Source: Cocleimonas sp. (GTDB taxonomy: Bacteria; Pseudomonadota; Gammaproteobacteria; Thiotrichales; Thiotrichaceae). Taken from it: DNA of 9,792 nucleotides. The DNA lies in the NCBI GenBank assembly GCA_023146675.1, contig JAGLBQ010000107.1:1-9792 (forward strand). The letters run 5' to 3'. The notes under the pieces are model-generated. The model made no database searches. It was not told the DNA's origin and saw only the letters and a list, made by a program, of their open reading frames with translations. Both the position numbers and the translations under genes were made by a program. The first letter of the stretch is position 1; each line of letters opens with the position of its first letter. Of this stretch, positions 6,492-9,792 are shown in pieces.

Positions 6492-6652
6492 GTTTATAAC
6501 GGATTCTGTTGACAGATGAGTACATAAATAATGTTATAGAAGTGAATTTTCAGGTTTGCTCCTCCTTCTGATGTCGTTAGGCAAGGCTGTTTTTCAGGTG
6601 TCCAGCTACCCTTTGACGCAATCAGTACATATCGACAGAATCTGTTACAAAC
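6492..6652. mobile_element. 161-bp MITE-like element with 23-bp imperfect terminal inverted repeats
   Basis: The ends 6492-6514 and 6630-6652 are inverted copies matching at 19 of 23 positions; all four mismatches are transitions. The shared core is GATTCTGT, preceded by TAAC. The interior has no open frame of note but repeats TTTTCAGGT twice (6546-6556 and 6592-6602 regions). The size, terminal repeats and non-coding interior fit a MITE. I could not find a clean target duplication; CTTAAT on the left and AATTAAG on the right extend the inverted symmetry instead. It could also be an RNA with a long closing stem. The rest of the 480-bp spacer (6258-6737) is AT-rich, with the hairpin at 6380-6420 and a weak promoter candidate near 6670-6697. 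Confidence 0.55.
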
Positions 6653-6669
6653 AGAATAATTAAGAGTTA

Positions 6670-6697
6670 TTGCATAAACGTGAAATTATGTGATAAA
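6670..6697 (+). promoter_or_regulatory. Weak promoter candidate for the YtoQ-family gene
   Basis: TTGCAT (6670-6675) and GATAAA (6692-6697) are separated by 16 bp, just outside the MITE-like right end and about 40 bp before the gene. Both hexamers deviate from consensus. Confidence 0.25.
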
Positions 6698-6737
6698 AGC
6701 AATGACTACACACTTTAAAAAAATGAAGGAATAACAA

Positions 6738-7181
6738 ATGGAATGGAATGTTTATTTATCAGGCGAAATTCACACCGACTGGCGAGAAAAAATTATTGCA
6801 GGTTGTAATAAGTATAACTTAGACATTAACTTCTCCTCTGCGGTCACCAATCACGAGGCGAGCGATGCGGCGGGTGATGTGTTGGGTAAAGAGGATAATA
6901 ATTTTTGGCGCGATCATAAATCGGCAAAAGTGAATGCAATCAGGACTAAAACCCTGTTAGAAAGTTGTGATTTCGCTGTGGTGCGCTTTGGGGACAAATA
7001 CAAACAATGGAACGCCGCATTTGATGCTGGTTACTGCGCGGCCTTAGGCACGCCTTATATTACCCTGCACGATGCAGATATTATTCATCCTTTAAAAGAA
7101 GTAGATGGATCAGCGATGGCTTGGGCGAGTACGCCTGAGCAGGTGGTGGAGGTTTTGAAATATACGCTGTCGCAACAATAA
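6738..7181 (+). CDS. YtoQ-family protein
   Basis: This 147-residue protein has the hallmark start MEWNVYLSGEIHTDWREKI and continues with FSSAVTNHEASDAAGDVLG, DFAVVRFGDKYKQWNAAFDAGYCAALG and a STPEQVVEVLKYTL tail. I recognise this as the YtoQ family, named from Bacillus subtilis YtoQ, whose members are about this length. The fold is expected to resemble nucleoside 2-deoxyribosyltransferases (GE-IH near the first strand, then a central FGDKYxxWNxxFDAG motif). The biochemical role of YtoQ is not known to me, so no substrate is proposed. The protein has no signal peptide or membrane segment and should be cytosolic. GAAGGA seven bases before the ATG is a good ribosome site. The gene seems monocistronic, flanked by repeat-filled spacers. 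Confidence 0.85.
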   Translation: MEWNVYLSGEIHTDWREKIIAGCNKYNLDINFSSAVTNHEASDAAGDVLGKEDNNFWRDHKSAKVNAIRTKTLLESCDFAVVRFGDKYKQWNAAFDAGYCAALGTPYITLHDADIIHPLKEVDGSAMAWASTPEQVVEVLKYTLSQQ

Positions 7182-7190
7182 AAACAGGCT

Positions 7191-7235
7191 TTCCCATGCT
7201 CTATCGTGGGAATTCATACCAGACACTCCAGCGTC
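7191..7235. repeat. Tandem-hairpin palindromic repeat after the YtoQ-family gene
   Basis: TTCCCATG (7191-7198) pairs with CGTGGGAA (7205-7212) in an 8-bp stem with one G-T wobble and a 6-nt loop. Ten bases later GACACT (7222-7227) pairs with AGCGTC (7230-7235) with one mismatch. From memory, near-identical units (TTCCCACGCTC…GCGTGGGAA followed by GACGCTCC…GCGTC) occur in many copies in proteobacterial genomes. It lies 9 bp past the stop codon and might also protect or end the mRNA, but no T-run follows. Confidence 0.6.
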
Positions 7236-7318
7236 AATCACAAGCAGTATCACTGTAGGATGAGCCGTTTTCTTACCCAGCATTTAAGAAAGTCATAGAT
7301 GTAATGATGTGTCTATTC

Positions 7319-7346
7319 GGTGGGCAGAGAAGATTTCCCACCCTAC
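7319..7346. repeat. REP-like hairpin of the GTAGGGTGGG type
   Basis: GGTGGG (7319-7324) pairs with CCCACC (7337-7342) over a 12-nt loop, and the right side continues CTAC. In reverse complement it reads GTAGGGTGGGAAAT…TGCCCACC, a pattern typical of REP-type repeats linked to RAYT proteins in gammaproteobacteria. The match is by recall of the motif, not by search. Confidence 0.55.
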
Positions 7347-7504
7347 ATGGCTGTTCCTTCTAATAAAATCACTGTTTTTCAGATTCTATCCTCCCCTGAA
7401 GAGCAATAATTTCTATATTTTTGATAAAATTCAATCAATTTAATTAACCTGTCTAGCCTATACTTTAGGAAAGGTATTCTAGGAGAAGAATGTGTTTACG
7501 TTAG

Positions 7505-7560
7505 GAAGCGCATCAAACCAAGCTTATCTGATACGCTTCGTACCTCAGCACATCCTACCG
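7505..7560. repeat. REP-like palindromic repeat with GTAGGATGTGCTGAGG head
   Basis: GAAGCGCATCA (7505-7515) pairs with TGATACGCTTC (7529-7539) in an 11-bp stem with one mismatch and a 13-nt loop. On the minus strand it is preceded by CGGTAGGATGTGCTGAGGTA (7541-7560), a short conserved head next to a palindrome, which is the usual REP layout. It is the third distinct palindromic type in the 506-bp spacer 7182-7687. The stretches 7350-7500 and 7561-7660 are AT-rich, and I see no gene in them. Confidence 0.55.
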
Positions 7561-7661
7561 TTGGTATTATTTTTTTGACCTGAAAAGTGAAAATTATTCT
7601 TTAGATATTATGAAGGATGCCCAGAAATGTATCTATTTTTATGTCCGTAATTGTTAAAAAA

Positions 7662-7667
7662 TATAAT
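7662..7667 (+). promoter_or_regulatory. -10 box candidate before the beta-propeller gene
   Basis: TATAAT occurs 20 bp before the ATG, which would give a very short leader starting near 7674 just before the ribosome site AAAGGA (7675-7680). No convincing -35 lies 16-18 bp upstream, and the surrounding DNA is AT-rich, so chance is possible. Confidence 0.3.
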
Positions 7668-7687
7668 CTAAAATAAAGGAATTACTA

Positions 7688-9792
7688 ATGAATATTCGAC
7701 TTTTTTTACTCGTTATATTTTTATTTTCTTTAACTAGTTTAGCTCAGGGAAATAAATTAAATAATCCCATTTTATTTTCTCTCGTTGTTCCTCCTCTAAC
7801 AGGTAATAGTTTTGGGCATCAGTTAGAAACCTTTACTAATCATTTAACAGGAATGCAGCTAGAAGCCCCTCGTGGTGGTGATTTATGTATGATGGACACT
7901 GCGGGAAACCTTCGCTATCTGACGAAGGAGGCAGGGTATGGTGTTGCGAGTGGACAGGTTCAAGCAGGTAATGCTATTGCGGTTAGACAGCCTTATGTTC
8001 ATTGGACGGGTAGTAAGGCGCTCTTTTCTATGGTAGTTGGTGGTCCTTCTAGTGCTTATGATCATAGCTATCGATCTAATAGATGGCAAATTTATGAGAT
8101 TAGTAATTTAAACGCTGTTGTTGCTGGTGCAACGCCTACTATTACTAAAATAGCCAACCAACCTGCCTATAATAATATTTCACCCATTTATGGTTCTGAT
8201 GATCAGATTATCTATACGTCAGATGCCCCTCTTTTTGGAATGTCTCATACCTATCCACAGCTTGATGAGTATGAATCCTCACCCATTAATACAGGGATTT
8301 TTAAATTAAACCCAGCAACAGGTAAAGTCATTCATCTTACGCATTCACCTAGTGGTGATTTTGATCTTCACTTAGCAAAAGATGGAAGAATCATTTCAAC
8401 CCGTTGGGAGCATTTAAAAAGGGATCAGCAAGCCAATAGTTATCGAGCAGGAAATGAATGGCAACCACGCCCTGTCAACTATTTTAGTGAAGCTGTAAAT
8501 GCGGCTATTATTAATGCCCCCAGAACTAAAAATGGCAAGCCTTATGCGGATGCAAATGGCACACCTTACGATATATTCCCCGAAGCGTTTGAAGATATAA
8601 TCAATGACATTAGTACTGAACCCAATAAAGATTCTAACGAGCCACTCCATGATTTTAATGAGTTTCTTCCTTGGGAGATATCTGAAAATGGAGAAGGTCA
8701 CCAAACAGTAAATCATGTAGGTCGACATGAATTTGGCGGTGTTTTTCAACCAGGTTCAAAGATTGATGACCCAAATCTTGTTTATAATATTGGTAATTTA
8801 TCTAAAAACACGCTACGTGAAACCGTCAACTCAGATTCAGGCATATTTCAAATAAAAGAAGACCCTAGAGCGGGATACGAAGGCACATTTTATGGTGCTT
8901 GGAGTAGGGAGTTTGGTGGTTTTTCCTCAGGAAGAATTTTTGAATTTGCATTACCGATTGGAAAAAATCCTCAAGATATGGAGCTAATTGATTGGACAAA
9001 TTCAGCTATTGATAACGAAACAAATAGCTTAGGGCATTTTAGAAATCCATTAATGACTATGAGTGGTACCATGTTGGCTTCCTATGCAACACAGAGTCGT
9101 ATATTTGCTATTGATGCTCCTTATACTTTCCGTCTGGTTAAAATGGTAAAGAAAAATAGCAATGCCACCAGTACTGAGCATATAGCAGGGGAGGCATTAC
9201 TCGGTGCTGTAATTAAACGAAATATAGTGTATTGGGGGGATAGCGAGGAAGCAATCTCTGCTAGTGTGGAAATGAGCGAAACAGGAGTCGTTGAAATTGT
9301 TGCACGAGCAAAACCTTCTACATTAAAAAAATATCCCATTAACTCAATAGAAAAATCAATACTAGCGGAAGAAGGCGTTAACGAACAAGCGCTAAGAGAT
9401 TGGATGAAGAAAAATAATTTAGCACTTATTGTCATTAGAAATACAACGGAAAGAGATGCTGCTGATCGTCAGCAACCTTTTAATTTACAAGTACCAGGTG
9501 GTGTTAAAACTGCTCCTGCATCTGGAAAAATTTATGATATATCACATTTTCAAATTTTTTCAGGAGAGTTAATTCGAGGGTATGGGAACGGAAGTGAAGT
9601 GAGTGGAAGAAGAGTGCTTGCAACGCCATTAAGAAATACTAGCGTTACACCTAATTTATTAGCATCTAATTTAATTGACAGTAATGCATCTATTGAGTCA
9701 GGAATAAAAATCGCAGCGGATGGCTCGGTGGCAGCCTTTGTACCTGCTACTCGTGCATTAACGTGGCAATCTGTTGCTCCTGATGGAGAGGC
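7688..9792 (+). CDS. Secreted beta-propeller protein resembling the hydrazine-synthase-alpha-like family, 3' end outside window
   Basis: An uninterrupted frame of 701 codons runs off the right edge. MNIRLFLLVIFLFSLTSLAQ is a Sec signal peptide with likely cleavage after Ala19. Conserved-looking blocks are APRGGDLCMMDTAGNLRYLT (60-79), VHWTGSKALFSMVVGGPSSA (104-123), SPIYGSDDQIIYTSD (165-179), YPQLDEYESSP (189-199), DGRIISTRWEHLKRDQQA (232-249) and the terminal IAADGSVAAFVPATRALTWQ (675-694). DGRI/TRWE and SPIYGSDDQIIYTSD fit TolB/PD40-type propeller blades. I recall this set from large periplasmic proteins annotated as hydrazine synthase alpha-like, in which the VPAxRALxWQ block is soon followed by a CxxCH heme site. 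No such site, and only one cysteine (67), is inside the window. AAAGGA seven bases before the ATG supports the start. Enzymatic hydrazine synthesis should not be assumed. Confidence 0.6.
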   Translation, partial: MNIRLFLLVIFLFSLTSLAQGNKLNNPILFSLVVPPLTGNSFGHQLETFTNHLTGMQLEAPRGGDLCMMDTAGNLRYLTKEAGYGVASGQVQAGNAIAVRQPYVHWTGSKALFSMVVGGPSSAYDHSYRSNRWQIYEISNLNAVVAGATPTITKIANQPAYNNISPIYGSDDQIIYTSDAPLFGMSHTYPQLDEYESSPINTGIFKLNPATGKVIHLTHSPSGDFDLHLAKDGRIISTRWEHLKRDQQANSYRAGNEWQPRPVNYFSEAVNAAIINAPRTKNGKPYADANGTPYDIFPEAFEDIINDISTEPNKDSNEPLHDFNEFLPWEISENGEGHQTVNHVGRHEFGGVFQPGSKIDDPNLVYNIGNLSKNTLRETVNSDSGIFQIKEDPRAGYEGTFYGAWSREFGGFSSGRIFEFALPIGKNPQDMELIDWTNSAIDNETNSLGHFRNPLMTMSGTMLASYATQSRIFAIDAPYTFRLVKMVKKNSNATSTEHIAGEALLGAVIKRNIVYWGDSEEAISASVEMSETGVVEIVARAKPSTLKKYPINSIEKSILAEEGVNEQALRDWMKKNNLALIVIRNTTERDAADRQQPFNLQVPGGVKTAPASGKIYDISHFQIFSGELIRGYGNGSEVSGRRVLATPLRNTSVTPNLLASNLIDSNASIESGIKIAADGSVAAFVPATRALTWQSVAPDGE

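Noticed and set aside
7190..7560. CRISPR array
   Set aside because: The palindromic units differ from each other and have no regular repeat-spacer period, and no cas gene is present.
7883..9435. Minus-strand frames inside the beta-propeller gene
   Set aside because: The plus strand carries one continuous 701-codon frame with a signal peptide and conserved blocks, so the antisense frames are shadows.

Overview
The window looks like a low-GC chromosomal segment of a Gram-negative bacterium, most likely a gammaproteobacterium. The evidence is a lipobox lipoprotein, Sec signal peptides, a glutathione-dependent formaldehyde pair of proteobacterial type, IS3 and IS481 remnants, and intergenic palindromic repeats of REP/MITE type. 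I cannot name the genus. A sulfur-oxidiser or methylotroph-like gammaproteobacterium would fit, but that is a guess.

Layout. Positions 1-673 hold wreckage of two insertion sequences. An IS3-family OrfB fragment on the minus strand runs off the left edge, and an IS481-family transposase remnant lies on the plus strand. A large lipoprotein of unknown function (700-2658) starts 26 bp after the IS481 stop. It converges on a minus-strand operon, frmA-fghA (4671 down to 2698), with a hairpin between the two 3' ends. A TetR-family regulator (4788-5387) diverges from frmA. The spacer between them holds a perfect TATAAT facing frmA, a palindromic operator candidate just downstream of it, and an extended -10 element placed so that the tetR mRNA would be leaderless.

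The right half alternates genes with repeat-rich spacers. A REP-pair-like inverted repeat (5434-5545) lies between tetR and a secreted glycine-zipper protein (6257-5637, minus). The next spacer (6258-6737) holds a bulged hairpin and a 161-bp MITE-like element with 23-bp imperfect terminal repeats. A YtoQ-family protein follows (6738-7181). The spacer 7182-7687 carries at least three palindromic repeat types. Last is the 5' part of a long secreted beta-propeller protein (7688 to beyond 9792) that resembles the hydrazine-synthase-alpha-like family; its C-terminus, where a c-type heme motif would be expected, is outside the window.

How the genes work together. FrmA oxidises S-hydroxymethylglutathione (formed from formaldehyde and glutathione) to S-formylglutathione, and FghA hydrolyses that to formate and glutathione. 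The TetR protein is the obvious candidate repressor, in a position often filled by FrmR or LysR-type regulators elsewhere. No functional link between this module and the flanking envelope or secreted proteins can be seen. I see no complete new multi-gene system here. The best leads are the TetR/frmA control region, the dense mix of palindromic repeats, and the two large exported proteins.
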